Positions 1 through 5,719 of a DNA stretch of 10,147 nt are shown here, piece after piece; positions within the stretch are counted from its first letter, which is position 1; every line of letters starts with the position of its first letter. Below the pieces are notes generated by a model. The model ran no database searches, was not told the origin of the DNA, and saw only the letters and a list, made by a program, of their open reading frames with translations. The position numbers and the translations under genes were made by a program. Origin of the DNA: an uncultured Prevotella sp. (lineage in GTDB: Bacteria > Bacteroidota > Bacteroidia > Bacteroidales > Bacteroidaceae). Location of the stretch: positions 1 to 10,147 of the forward strand of contig CAKQDQ010000089.1 in NCBI GenBank assembly GCA_934229335.1, given 5' to 3'.

Positions 1-1
1 A

Positions 2-1006
2 GCCCGCACTGCCCAACAATACAGACAAATGGTAAAAGCTACGGAGGATAATACATCCTCGTTGTTGGCTGACACAGGCAGACTTATAGCCACTGCATAT
101 CCAGACCGCATCGCTATACATGAAGACAAAAACACGTACAGGCTGGCGTGTGGACAAAACGTCACTCTCGACGCTAACGATGACTTACATTCCTGCAGGA
201 TTCTTGCAGTGGCATCTTTTGACAAAAAAATATTTCTCGCGTCCCCATTAACAGAAGAAGATGCTAAAAGATGGGCTACAACAACAGAAAGAGTTATATG
301 GGATTCGGCACAAGGGCGTATTAGTGGACTAAAGGAACTGAGAATAGGCAATATAGTTCTGCAATCAAAACCTCTTGACTGTGTGCCCAAAGAGAAAGCT
401 ATGGCTCTGGCTATTGAGATAGTTAAAAAGGAGGGTATAAGCCTACTATCTTTTGATAAAAAGTTGGAGACTCTGCTGAGACGTTTGGCAATAGTAGCTA
501 AATGGCATCCTGAGTTAGAGATACCTACGATGTCACGAGAGCTAATTCTTGAAAAAGCAGATGAATGGCTACCCATGTATGTCAATACCCCTATAACAGC
601 TAATGAGCTGAAAAAGGTTAATCTGTCCGCTGTGGTATGGAACGGACTAACTTACGAACAGCAGCAGGAAGTTGAGCGTATAGCTCCTACTCTCGTCACT
701 ATGCCCACTGGTAGCCGCATACGACTTGATTATCGAGAGGGAACAGACATTCCTGTGCTAAGCGTAAGACTGCAAGAATGTTTCGGTATGACTGATACTC
801 CGCGTATAAACGAAGGCCAAACACCGATTCTGATGGAGCTTTTGTCGCCAGGCTTTAAGCCCGTGCAACTTACAAGCGACCTTAACAGCTTTTGGAATAA
901 TGCCTACTTTGAGGTGCGTAAGGAGATGAAACGAAGATACCCTAAGCATTATTGGCCTGACAACCCATTGGAGGCGGAAGCCACAAGAGGCGTTAAACGG
1001 AAATAA
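2..1006 (+). CDS. hrpB: ATP-dependent helicase HrpB, C-terminal part (5' end outside window)
   Basis: C-terminal third (about 334 codons) of an HrpB-type DExH-box RNA/DNA helicase; the reading frame is open from base 2 and the N-terminal helicase motor lies upstream of the window. Seen in the sequence: AYPDRIA near the start, typical of the region after the helicase core, and near the end the HrpB_C signature: LVTMPTGSRIRLDY, PVLSVRLQECFG, LLSPGFKPVQLTSDL, FWNNAYFEVRKEMKRRYPKH and WPDNPLEAEAT. This order of blocks is diagnostic of the family. The protein ends normally at TAA 1004-1006 with a basic tail (GVKRK). The ATG at base 29 is internal, not the true start. HrpB's cellular role is poorly defined; in E. 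coli it is a non-essential helicase-like protein. Base composition resembles the next two genes and differs from the AT-rich element at 2735-9122. Confidence 0.93.
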   Translation, partial: ARTAQQYRQMVKATEDNTSSLLADTGRLIATAYPDRIAIHEDKNTYRLACGQNVTLDANDDLHSCRILAVASFDKKIFLASPLTEEDAKRWATTTERVIWDSAQGRISGLKELRIGNIVLQSKPLDCVPKEKAMALAIEIVKKEGISLLSFDKKLETLLRRLAIVAKWHPELEIPTMSRELILEKADEWLPMYVNTPITANELKKVNLSAVVWNGLTYEQQQEVERIAPTLVTMPTGSRIRLDYREGTDIPVLSVRLQECFGMTDTPRINEGQTPILMELLSPGFKPVQLTSDLNSFWNNAYFEVRKEMKRRYPKHYWPDNPLEAEATRGVKRK

Positions 1007-1083
1007 TGTATTCAAAATAGGTTAATTCGTATTTAATTTTGTTATTAAGAGATTATCATGGGCTAATTATAATTATTATTTTA

Positions 1084-1091
1084 TAACTTTG
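1084..1091 (+). promoter_or_regulatory. Bacteroidota-type -7 box (TAACTTTG) for the nitroreductase gene
   Basis: TAACTTTG matches the TAnnTTTG -7 consensus of the Bacteroidota primary sigma factor. It sits 34 bp before the chosen ATG, giving a short leader that contains the Shine-Dalgarno. A matching -33 TTTG at the right spacing is not clear, so only the -7 box is claimed. The 1007-1083 stretch between the genes is AT-rich and holds nothing else I can name. Confidence 0.6.
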
Positions 1092-1124
1092 CACCACAAA
1101 CCAAAAAGATCAGGAGGAGATATT

Positions 1125-1673
1125 ATGAAGGAAACTATTAAAAACATCATTAGTAGGAGAAGTATAAAGAAATATCAGAATCGTGACGTAGAACCGGAAC
1201 TGATTGAAGAAATAGTGAAGGCGGGAACGTATGCTCCTACTGGTCGTAACAGCCAGTCACCAACTATCATCGCTGTTACAAACAAAGCGTTACGTGACAG
1301 ATTAAGCGACCTTAACCTTAACATTATAAGGAAGAAACAATTAACTACGAGTTCTGGCGAAGCTGATCCCTTCTACGGAGCCCCTGTAGTGTTAGTGGTA
1401 CTGGCAAAGAAAGACGTACCGACAAGGGTTTACGACGGTTCTCTGGTTATGGAAAATATGATGTTAGCCGCTCATTCTCTCGGCCTTGGCTCATGCTGGA
1501 TTCATAGAGCAAAGGAGATGTTTGAAACGGAAGAGGGAAAGCAAATCCTACAAGAACTCGGAATAACCGATGAGCTTGAGGGGATAGGAAACTGTATCAT
1601 AGGTTACGCTACTGACGATGCCGTTAAACCACAAAAAGCGAGAAAGAGCGATTATGTAATATGGGCTAAATAA
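1125..1673 (+). CDS. nitroreductase family protein (FMN-dependent)
   Basis: 182-aa protein of the nitroreductase fold, a typical length for small members. Seen: RRSIKKYQ at residues 11-18 (the N-terminal RRSxRxY-type FMN-phosphate-binding motif), APTGRNSQ at 37-44, YGAPVVLVVLA around 84-94, and GLGSCWIH at 120-127, matching the family's GLGSCWI motif. Family knowledge: these enzymes use NAD(P)H and bound FMN to reduce nitroaromatics, quinones or flavins, usually as cytosolic homodimers; the physiological substrate cannot be read from sequence. ATG 1125 is chosen because AGGAGGAGAT lies just upstream at 1111-1120, an unusually good Shine-Dalgarno for Bacteroidota. An upstream non-ATG extension to 1089 would overlap the promoter box. 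It is likely a single-gene unit. Confidence 0.9.
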   Translation: MKETIKNIISRRSIKKYQNRDVEPELIEEIVKAGTYAPTGRNSQSPTIIAVTNKALRDRLSDLNLNIIRKKQLTTSSGEADPFYGAPVVLVVLAKKDVPTRVYDGSLVMENMMLAAHSLGLGSCWIHRAKEMFETEEGKQILQELGITDELEGIGNCIIGYATDDAVKPQKARKSDYVIWAK

Positions 1674-1681
1674 TTGGAGGT

Positions 1682-1716
1682 TTGGTAGATTGGAATGGTT
1701 ACAGCCAATCTACTAA
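1682..1716 (+). terminator. hairpin between nitroreductase and HAD genes
   Basis: TTGGTAGATTGG (1682-1693) and CCAATCTACTAA (1705-1716) form a 12-bp RNA stem with one G-U pair and an 11-nt loop, 8 bp after the nitroreductase stop. No T-run follows on the plus strand, so it is not a classical intrinsic terminator. It could be an mRNA 3'-end stabiliser or a weak terminator. Confidence 0.4.
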
Positions 1717-1749
1717 ACAACTAAACAACAAAAAACACAAAACAACCAA

Positions 1750-2571
1750 ATGTCTTACAAAGCAATAGTACTTGACCTTGACGGTACGCTGACAAACAGC
1801 AAGAAAGAGATAACACCAAAGACGTATGAAGCCTTGATGAAAGCACAACGCCAAGGTATACGAGTCATTTTGGCATCAGGTAGACCTACCTACGGCATAC
1901 GTCCCATTGCTGACGAGTTAGAGATAGGCTCGTATGGCGGATATGTCATGGCATACAATGGCGGTTGCATAACAGAATGGAACTCAAAACAGATTGTATT
2001 CAACCAAATATTAGACGAAGCATTAGTGCCAGAGTTATATCGGGCTGCGAAAGAAGGAGAACGCAACTTCGAGATACTGACATATCAAGGAGAGGGCATC
2101 GCGGCAACAAACATTGAGGACGAATACGTACGCCATGAGGCGTTCATCAATAAGATGCCATTAACGCTATTTGATGATTTTGTTCACCAAGTGCAACACC
2201 CCATCAACAAATGCCTCATCGTTGGCACTCCTACCCCACTCGCTCAGTTAGAGAAAAAACTGGCAACAACACTAAAAGGTCGTTGTAGCGTCTATCGCTC
2301 AGCTGACTTCTTTCTTGAATGTGTACCAATGGGCATAGACAAGGCAGCATCTCTTGCACGTCTTCTCCCGATTTTAAATATAACGAAAGACGATATAATA
2401 GCCGCGGGCGACGGATATAACGACTTGTCAATGATTGAGTATGCTGGACTTGGCGTTGCCATGGCAAATGCAGCGGACGACATTAAGACAAAAGCTGACT
2501 ATGTCACCCTTTCTAACGAGGAAGATGGCATAGCGCATATATTAGAAAAGTTCTGTGGGATTAATGAATAA
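1750..2571 (+). CDS. Cof-type HAD-IIB family sugar-phosphate phosphatase
   Basis: 273-aa haloacid dehalogenase superfamily hydrolase, the usual size for the Cof/YidA (HAD-IIB) subfamily. Seen: motif I DLDGT at residues 9-13 (D9 nucleophile, D11 general acid/base), motif II with S43 in LASGR, motif III K198 in MGIDKAASL, and motif IV GDGYNDLSMI at 220-229 with metal-binding D221 and D225. The roughly 85-190 region between motifs II and III is the large C2-type cap that sets substrate choice. Family knowledge: Mg2+-dependent cytosolic phosphatases acting on sugar phosphates or related metabolites; the substrate cannot be assigned. The ATG at 1750 gives the first residues expected for the family. 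It is preceded by A-rich sequence without a Shine-Dalgarno, as is usual in Bacteroidota. It ends 38 bp before the ncRNA promoter boxes at 2609. Confidence 0.92.
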   Translation: MSYKAIVLDLDGTLTNSKKEITPKTYEALMKAQRQGIRVILASGRPTYGIRPIADELEIGSYGGYVMAYNGGCITEWNSKQIVFNQILDEALVPELYRAAKEGERNFEILTYQGEGIAATNIEDEYVRHEAFINKMPLTLFDDFVHQVQHPINKCLIVGTPTPLAQLEKKLATTLKGRCSVYRSADFFLECVPMGIDKAASLARLLPILNITKDDIIAAGDGYNDLSMIEYAGLGVAMANAADDIKTKADYVTLSNEEDGIAHILEKFCGINE

Positions 2572-2585
2572 AAGAATATCTTTTC

Positions 2586-2616
2586 TTGCATATTCCAATT
2601 CTTTTCTTTAACTTTG
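2586..2616 (+). promoter_or_regulatory. Bacteroidota promoter of the split structured RNA
   Basis: TTG at 2586-2588 (-33) and TAACTTTG at 2609-2616 (-7) are separated by 20 bp, close to the TTTG-N19-21-TAnnTTTG consensus. A start around 2622-2625 is inferred. No gene starts downstream, but a hairpin-rich stretch does, so the product is read as a non-coding RNA. Confidence 0.7.
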
Positions 2617-2622
2617 CATATA

Positions 2623-2748
2623 CTATTCATGGTGGCTGCCAGCGGAAGTAGTGCTGACAGTACTACACTATGATATAGTACAGACATAATAAAGAAAGAC
2701 GTTTGCTTTACGTTTTCTTCTGACAGGTTGAAACCTAGGAAATTTCAA
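2623..2748 (+). ncRNA. 5' part of a structured non-coding RNA, interrupted by the integrated element
   Basis: About 125 nt of hairpin-rich sequence after the promoter: GTAGT...ACTAC closing 2648-2666, ACTAT/ATAGT at 2666-2679, and an imperfect stem around a TTTGCTTTA loop near 2692-2720. The last part, AGGTTG (2725-2730) and CCTAGGAAA (2734-2742), has perfect complements CAACCT (9298-9303) and TTTCCTAGG (9285-9293) on the far side of the element. Joined at the shared core, the RNA would be about 340 nt with a long rod. No protein reading frame fits. It has no tmRNA or RNase P signature. A 6S-like RNA (or the Bacteroidales-1 motif) is one possibility based on promoter type and rod shape; this is inference. 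Confidence 0.6.
2728..2748 (+). repeat. attL: left attachment site of the element
   Basis: This 21-bp site matches 9102-9122 at 20 positions. The shared uninterrupted core is CTAGGAAATTTCAA (2735-2748), preceded in both copies by TTGAAA and one differing base (C here, A at the right end). TTGAAA and TTTCAA form inverted arms around the CCTAGGAAA centre, the layout expected for a tyrosine-recombinase core site. The mismatch at 2734 places strand exchange to its right. Confidence 0.85.
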
Positions 2749-2780
2749 CAGTAGTTACCATAAGTTGCTGATACATAAAC

Positions 2781-2860
2781 AAAAAGCCCACCTTGCTAAG
2801 AAAGTGGGTAACAAATCAGTAACAAACAAGCCTTTTTATAGGCTGTGGTGGGCTTTTATA
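2781..2860 (-). ncRNA. candidate self-terminating small RNA at the left end of the element
   Basis: A perfect 11-bp stem, AAAAGCCCACC (2782-2792) with GGTGGGCTTTT (2847-2857), encloses a second hairpin AGCCT/AGGCT (2830-2845) and about 35 nt of single strand. On the minus strand it ends in TTTTT, so it can act as an intrinsic terminator. A consensus promoter lies immediately upstream (2865-2896) with its expected start near 2858-2860, just before the stem. Promoter and terminator together define an RNA of about 78 nt without a reading frame. The same hairpin could also stop transcripts from the 96-aa gene upstream. Two GTAACAAA motifs (2808-2815, 2819-2826) lie inside it. Confidence 0.55.
2808..2826 (+). 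promoter_or_regulatory. left arm-type sites: two GTAACAAA motifs 11 bp apart
   Basis: GTAACAAA at 2808-2815 and 2819-2826, one helical turn apart. The same pair with the same 11-bp spacing occurs at the right end (8962-8969, 8973-8980). Position 60-80 bp inside the att core suits integrase or Xis arm sites. Confidence 0.5.
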
Positions 2861-2864
2861 TGTG

Positions 2865-2896
2865 CAAAGATAATACTTTAATCTGAATTGTGCAAA
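2865..2896 (-). promoter_or_regulatory. consensus promoter facing outward at the left end
   Basis: On the minus strand TTTG (2896-2893), 20 bp, then TATCTTTG (2872-2865): an exact Bacteroidota TTTG-N20-TAnnTTTG promoter. It lies after the stop of the 96-aa gene (2937) and points toward attL, so it reads the small RNA and, if termination fails, antisense into the 5' part of the split host RNA. Confidence 0.7.
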
Positions 2897-2936
2897 TATT
2901 CTTTTTGCTACCGTTGGCTCACATTAACTCACACTA

Positions 2937-3227
2937 CTACATTTCACCAATATAGCCATCTAATGACATTGATATAACTTTCTTTGTTATGCTTTGAAGT
3001 TCTGTCAACGTCTTGTTAACGCTGCCTACATTTTCCAGATTTTCCAACAAATCTATTGCTCTTTCTTCCTTCTGTACCTCAGTGCCTAACTTGTCCGCTG
3101 ATATTAATGCTTTTAACATCGTGTTATAATACACTGTTAGCAAGTTGTAAGACTGAATTAATAATGTCGTTGCATCGCTTACCTCTTCTTTGTTTAACGG
3201 TGCTGAAGTTAAATAATCAAATTTCAT
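2937..3227 (-). CDS. 96-aa protein of unknown function
   Basis: Small, probably all-helical, charged cytosolic protein beginning MKFDYLTSAPLNKEEV and ending in DGYIGEM. It has leucine-rich stretches (LLIQSYNLL, AIDLLENLENVG) but no membrane segment, signal peptide or motif I recognise. ATG 3227 is chosen over an in-frame ATG at 3326 because the extra 33 residues would be translated from a highly structured stretch (3245-3324) with unlikely composition. The start lies 18 bp after a terminator-like stem, so its expression may depend on transcriptional read-through of that leader. It is the last protein gene before the left end. Function unknown. Confidence 0.6.
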   Translation of the reverse strand: MKFDYLTSAPLNKEEVSDATTLLIQSYNLLTVYYNTMLKALISADKLGTEVQKEERAIDLLENLENVGSVNKTLTELQSITKKVISMSLDGYIGEM

Positions 3228-3244
3228 CGTTGTATTTAGGATAT

Positions 3245-3370
3245 AAAAAAGCCCCTTGGTCGGGTGTCCTCGGTGCAACGTGTCACCGTGTGGGCGTTTC
3301 CGCTTCCACCACCTGCCAAAGGGCAATTATGTTTCTATACAGCCCCATTATAGGGCTGCACGTTGTTTTA
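3245..3370 (-). ncRNA. structured leader RNA or independent small RNA upstream of the 96-aa gene
   Basis: Read on the minus strand: hairpin CAGCCC/GGGCTG (3360-3342); then a closing stem GCCCTTTGG (3324-3316) with CCAAGGGGC (3259-3251), 9 continuous pairs including one U-G. Inside are hairpin GTGG-AA-GCG, tetraloop GAAA, CGC-CCAC (3309-3290), and hairpin CGGTG/CACCG (3288-3271). Six T follow the closing stem (3250-3245), giving it terminator form. It starts from its own promoter (3378-3409) and ends 18 bp before the ATG of the 96-aa gene. It may be an attenuator/riboregulator of that gene or a free-standing RNA. I do not recognise a known riboswitch class. Confidence 0.55.
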
Positions 3371-3377
3371 GGAAAAG

Positions 3378-3409
3378 CAAAAGTACAAACAATCTACAGA
3401 TATTGCAAG
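3378..3409 (-). promoter_or_regulatory. promoter of the structured leader and 96-aa gene
   Basis: On the minus strand CTTG (3409-3406), 20 bp, then TACTTTTG (3385-3378), a full TAnnTTTG -7 box. The start is expected near 3370, just before the first hairpin of the leader. Confidence 0.65.
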
Positions 3410-3424
3410 CGTTCTTATAGAAAT

Positions 3425-3790
3425 ACTGTATAATTAGTTATCATTTACTTGAAATTTAGTATTAATTCTGATACCATCGTGTACGGTCGTTATTTCCTGC
3501 TGTCGCTGCCTCAACATCATTGCATTTAAGACGCTTCTACAGATACTTATTTACTGGGTGCTGCTGCCAACAGGTAACAAACCACCTCAACAGTAACACA
3601 AGCAAAGAGCAGTTTTAACGGCTTGTTTTGTTCTCTCGCTTATAGTTTACCACTTCCAACGGCAAACACCGTCAAAAGCGACATTTAACGGCAAATATCC
3701 AACGTTAACGGTTATTTCCTGCTTTAGGTTCTCTTTTAAGCCGTTGATTTTGTCGCTTTAATGCAAAAACAGGCGTTTTAAGCGTGTTTT
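3425..3790. other. non-coding repeat-bearing region, candidate replication or transfer origin
   Basis: No credible reading frame on either strand. Short direct repeats: GTTATTTCCTGCT at 3489-3501 and 3711-3723; TTAACGG at 3615-3621, 3685-3691 and 3705-3711; GCTTATAGTTTACCACTT at 3638-3655 resembles 3801-3818; TGCTGCCAACAG at 3562-3573 and again at 3921-3932. GTAACAAA occurs at 3574-3581 and GTAACACA at 3593-3600. A 25-bp stretch (3540-3564) is identical to part of the rep gene (5355-5379). Location beyond the rep operon and repeat content suggest an origin, but no nick site is identified. Confidence 0.35.
3540..3564 (-). repeat. 25-bp duplicate of an internal rep gene segment
   Basis: Bases 3540-3564 are identical to 5355-5379, the part of the rep gene encoding QHPVNKYL (residues 113-120), in the same orientation. 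Read in that frame on the minus strand the copy gives QHPVNKYL, then a TAG stop. Flanking bases differ, so this is either a remnant of a second rep copy or a sequence with its own role (for example Rep recognition). Confidence 0.6.
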
Positions 3791-3791
3791 C

Positions 3792-4004
3792 ATGCTTGGG
3801 GCTTATAACTTACCATCTTTGCCGCTTCCTGCCGTTAGGGACATTGTTTGGTACGTCCTCGGTGCTGTTATTGCTTTTTCGTTGCTTCTATTGTTTTTAT
3901 CGTTGTTAGTTGGTCGTTCATGCTGCCAACAGTTGAGGCGGTTTGCTCTTGTCGTGTTCCTGCTTCTTCTGGTTGGTGCAATCTACAGTTTGTTATTTTT
4001 TTAG
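3792..4004 (+). CDS. possible small two-helix membrane protein (doubtful)
   Basis: 70-aa plus-strand reading frame with two strongly hydrophobic segments: about residues 17-40 (WYVLGAVIAFSLLLLFLSLL), and about 51-70 (FALVVFLLLLVGAIYSLLFF), joined by a short basic loop GRSCCQQLRR. No coding minus-strand frame covers this stretch, so it is not simply the shadow of another gene. Against it: it is the only plus-strand gene in the element, no Bacteroidota promoter is visible upstream, and T-rich DNA yields hydrophobic frames by chance. If real it could be a holin-like, coat-like or entry-exclusion type protein; nothing supports a choice. Confidence 0.3.
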   Translation: MLGAYNLPSLPLPAVRDIVWYVLGAVIAFSLLLLFLSLLVGRSCCQQLRRFALVVFLLLLVGAIYSLLFF

Positions 4005-4009
4005 ATAGC

Positions 4010-4052
4010 AAAAAAGTAGGAATAAAAAGGCGTTAACCTTAATACTCCTACT
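4010..4052 (-). terminator. intrinsic terminator of the xis-rep operon
   Basis: On the minus strand a 16-position arm (4052-4037) pairs at 14 positions with 4030-4015 around a 6-nt loop (TTAACG), and TTTTTT follows directly (4015-4010). The outer stem is AGTAGGAGTA with TATTCCTACT; the inner is AAGG with CCTT. It lies 55 bp beyond the stop of the last operon gene (4107). Confidence 0.8.
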
Positions 4053-4106
4053 AATCAATACATAAAAAACCAATGTTCCCAAAATAAACAAAGAGAGTTT
4101 TATTTG

Positions 4107-4400
4107 CTATAAGTATATTACTTTGCCGTTACTCATTATCGTTTCTACTCCTGCACGCCTTAACGCTTTTATAGTTGTTACCTTGCAACAGTATGTTTTT
4201 TTTATTAAATCGGAAATAATTTCATCGTCAACATTTAAGCGGTGCAACAGTTTGTTAATTTTCATGTCGTGGGACTCTCTACCCACTAACAGGTAAAGCA
4301 AACCAATAAGTAAGCGTTTGGCGTGCTCTCGTTCCTGCTGCTGCTGTTTCTCCTTCCACTGTCGCTTTTGCAAGTTCTCCCATGCTGTATTTGCTGCCAT
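4107..4400 (-). CDS. 97-aa basic protein of unknown function
   Basis: Begins MAANTAWENLQKRQWKEKQQQQ and ends SNGKVIYL. The N-terminal half is a Q/K/E-rich probable coiled helix; the C-terminal half (INKLLHRLNVDDEIISDLIKK, then a segment with IKALRRAGVETIM) looks like a small helix-rich, possibly helix-turn-helix-like nucleic-acid-binding domain, though no named family is recognised. ATG 4400 is chosen because it follows the stop of the previous gene (4408) by 7 bp; an in-frame ATG at 4529 would overlap that gene by about 120 bp and add a low-complexity lysine/asparagine tract. Last protein gene of the operon before the 4010-4052 terminator. Confidence 0.6.
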   Translation of the reverse strand: MAANTAWENLQKRQWKEKQQQQEREHAKRLLIGLLYLLVGRESHDMKINKLLHRLNVDDEIISDLIKKTYCCKVTTIKALRRAGVETIMSNGKVIYL

Positions 4401-4407
4401 TGTAGTT

Positions 4408-4680
4408 TTATCTTTTGTCGTTCTCGTTCTGTTGTTGTTGCTCTTTTTCTTTCTGGGCTTCATCATATGCCAGTGTAACACATGATTGAAACATTTTATA
4501 AACTCGGTCAACTTCTTCTTTTGTTCCATAACCTTTGTTATAAAGATATTTCAGCAAGTCCACAACTCTACTTCTTGTTGCAGCATTTGCCAAACGTCCA
4601 ACCGCTATACAAAACAAACGATGTGCCTTTTCTTCCTTTTCTGCTTTGTTATTCATCTGTAATTTCTCTGTATTTTTCAT
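4408..4680 (-). CDS. 90-aa charged protein of unknown function
   Basis: Starts MKNTEKLQMNNKAEKEEK; an alternative start is Met9. The middle (AHRLFCIAVGRLANAATRSR, VVDLLKYLYNKGYGTKEEVD, RVYKMFQSCVTLAYDEAQ) is predicted helical; the end is a very polar EKEQQQQNENDKR tail. No recognised domain, membrane segment or signal. Its ATG lies 27 bp downstream of the first 58-bp repeat copy (4707-4764), which separates it from rep. It is followed 7 bp later by the 97-aa gene, so the two are probably cotranscribed and may act together. Size and charge would fit a DNA-binding or copy-control accessory, but this is only a guess from position. Confidence 0.6.
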   Translation of the reverse strand: MKNTEKLQMNNKAEKEEKAHRLFCIAVGRLANAATRSRVVDLLKYLYNKGYGTKEEVDRVYKMFQSCVTLAYDEAQKEKEQQQQNENDKR

Positions 4681-4706
4681 TATTGCTTAAATTAAAATAT
4701 ACTACA

Positions 4707-4764
4707 TTCTTGGCGTTGCCGTTGTTACCAAAATTTGGTAACAAATACCCCTTATTATATAGAC
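4707..4764 (-). repeat. 58-bp perfect repeat, copy 1 (between rep and the 90-aa gene)
   Basis: Identical over all 58 bases to 5720-5777. Its centre is a near-perfect palindrome (4722-4744): arms TTGTTACCAAA and TTTGGTAACAA around one base. A short GGCAACGCC hairpin lies on the minus-strand 3' side. It begins 2 bp after the rep stop codon (4767-4769) and lies in the leader of the 90-aa gene. It may be an operator, an RNA processing/stability hairpin or a recombination site; it also contains the GTAACAAA arm-site word. Confidence 0.85.
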
Positions 4765-4766
4765 AT

Positions 4767-5714
4767 TCACAAATAATAGCCTACATTTCTAATATCATCG
4801 TCCAACTCCTTTATTAACTCGTCTGTTTCTGTTACACTTGCTTTGTTACTTATCTTCTGAATATCTCTTTTTAAGCGTGTGTAATACTTCTTATCTGTAA
4901 ACACATGACATTCTTTCAACTCATCTACAAACTCCCCTATTTGTTTAGGGTCGCTTTGGTTTAACAAGCGTGCAAAAAACACCTCTCTTGCATCTTTGAC
5001 GGTTTTTATTTCTTCCATAATGTTTGTTTTTATCTGATTAATCTTAGATACTGAAAAATAAAAGTCCTGCCACTTTTCCACCATAAGCCTGTAAAACTCC
5101 TGTGTGGTAAGCGTTGAAGCCTCAACCTTAGGAAAACCTGTATAATAAGATAACCGCCCTTCATATCTAATTTCATACCTTAGCCAGTTGGCTTCTTCAT
5201 AACGCTTTGGCAATGTCATTCCCTTGGCTTTTTCTTCTGCTCCCTTGTCATAAAAACACAGTACTCTATATTTCTTCTTTCCTCTGGGTATATAATATAA
5301 CGATGTTGAGGCAAAACGACATTGTAAAAATCTTGATAATGCCCCCATTTTATCCAGATACTTATTTACTGGGTGCTGCATTAGAAAATTTGTGCCAAAC
5401 TCTAAACCTATCACCTTTGCTTCATTTAGTTTAAGATGTAAAGTGTCTTGTAGTTTTGTTAATGCCTCTTGGGTGCTGTGCCTGTCAAGTGTATAAATGT
5501 TATTGCCATATAGGAATTTTGATAGACTGCCAACGACAAAAACACTGTTAGGGCAAACCGATATTTGCAAATTAGACAAACGCCCTTTGGCTTTTACTTC
5601 TCCTGTTGCTATATCGGTTTGCTCCTTGCCGTCAGTTAAAAACGCTGCCACTTGGTTTGGTGTAGTACCTCCCATTAATGAGGCGTCTAACCACAATTTA
5701 ACCTTGTCGTACAT
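4767..5714 (-). CDS. replication initiation protein (Rep_trans / phage CRI-like)
   Basis: 315-aa protein starting MYDKVKLWLD. Seen: VIGLEFGTNF (101-110) where related initiators have a conserved acidic/aromatic block; STSLYYIPRGKKKYRVLCFY with YDKGAEEK (155-162); then WLRYEIRYEGRL (177-188). The order LY..RGKK...YDKxxE...W-R-E matches the replication-initiator families of pT181-type plasmids and filamentous phages, which nick the origin to start rolling-circle synthesis. Family assignment is from motif pattern only; the catalytic tyrosine is not pinned down. ATG 5714 is preferred to a TTG at 5744 that lies inside the 58-bp repeat. It is flanked by both repeat copies: one ends 5 bp before the ATG, the other begins 2 bp after the stop. 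The C-terminal third is charged and helical. Confidence 0.7.
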   Translation of the reverse strand: MYDKVKLWLDASLMGGTTPNQVAAFLTDGKEQTDIATGEVKAKGRLSNLQISVCPNSVFVVGSLSKFLYGNNIYTLDRHSTQEALTKLQDTLHLKLNEAKVIGLEFGTNFLMQHPVNKYLDKMGALSRFLQCRFASTSLYYIPRGKKKYRVLCFYDKGAEEKAKGMTLPKRYEEANWLRYEIRYEGRLSYYTGFPKVEASTLTTQEFYRLMVEKWQDFYFSVSKINQIKTNIMEEIKTVKDAREVFFARLLNQSDPKQIGEFVDELKECHVFTDKKYYTRLKRDIQKISNKASVTETDELIKELDDDIRNVGYYL

Positions 5715-5719
5715 AAGTT

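Noticed and set aside
758..1015. 85-aa minus-strand frame
   Set aside because: It is antisense to the conserved HrpB C-terminal domain.
2623..2748. tmRNA or RNase P RNA as identity of the split RNA
   Set aside because: The tmRNA T-arm and 3' acceptor pattern, a tag-peptide frame and the RNase P core (GAGGAAAGTC-type) are all absent from both halves.
3228..3326. N-terminal extension of the 96-aa gene to 3326
   Set aside because: The added residues (WWKRKRPHG...) come from the paired stems of the leader, and the stem plus six T would tend to end transcription before the ATG at 3227.
3056..3433. 125-aa plus-strand reading frame
   Set aside because: It lies opposite the 96-aa gene and the structured leader, whose promoter and terminator fit the minus strand; its hydrophobic composition is what antisense of AT-rich coding sequence gives.
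4401..4529. Longer form of the 97-aa gene starting at 4529
   Set aside because: It would overlap the 90-aa gene by about 120 bp and add a low-complexity basic tract; ATG 4400 follows the previous stop by 7 bp.
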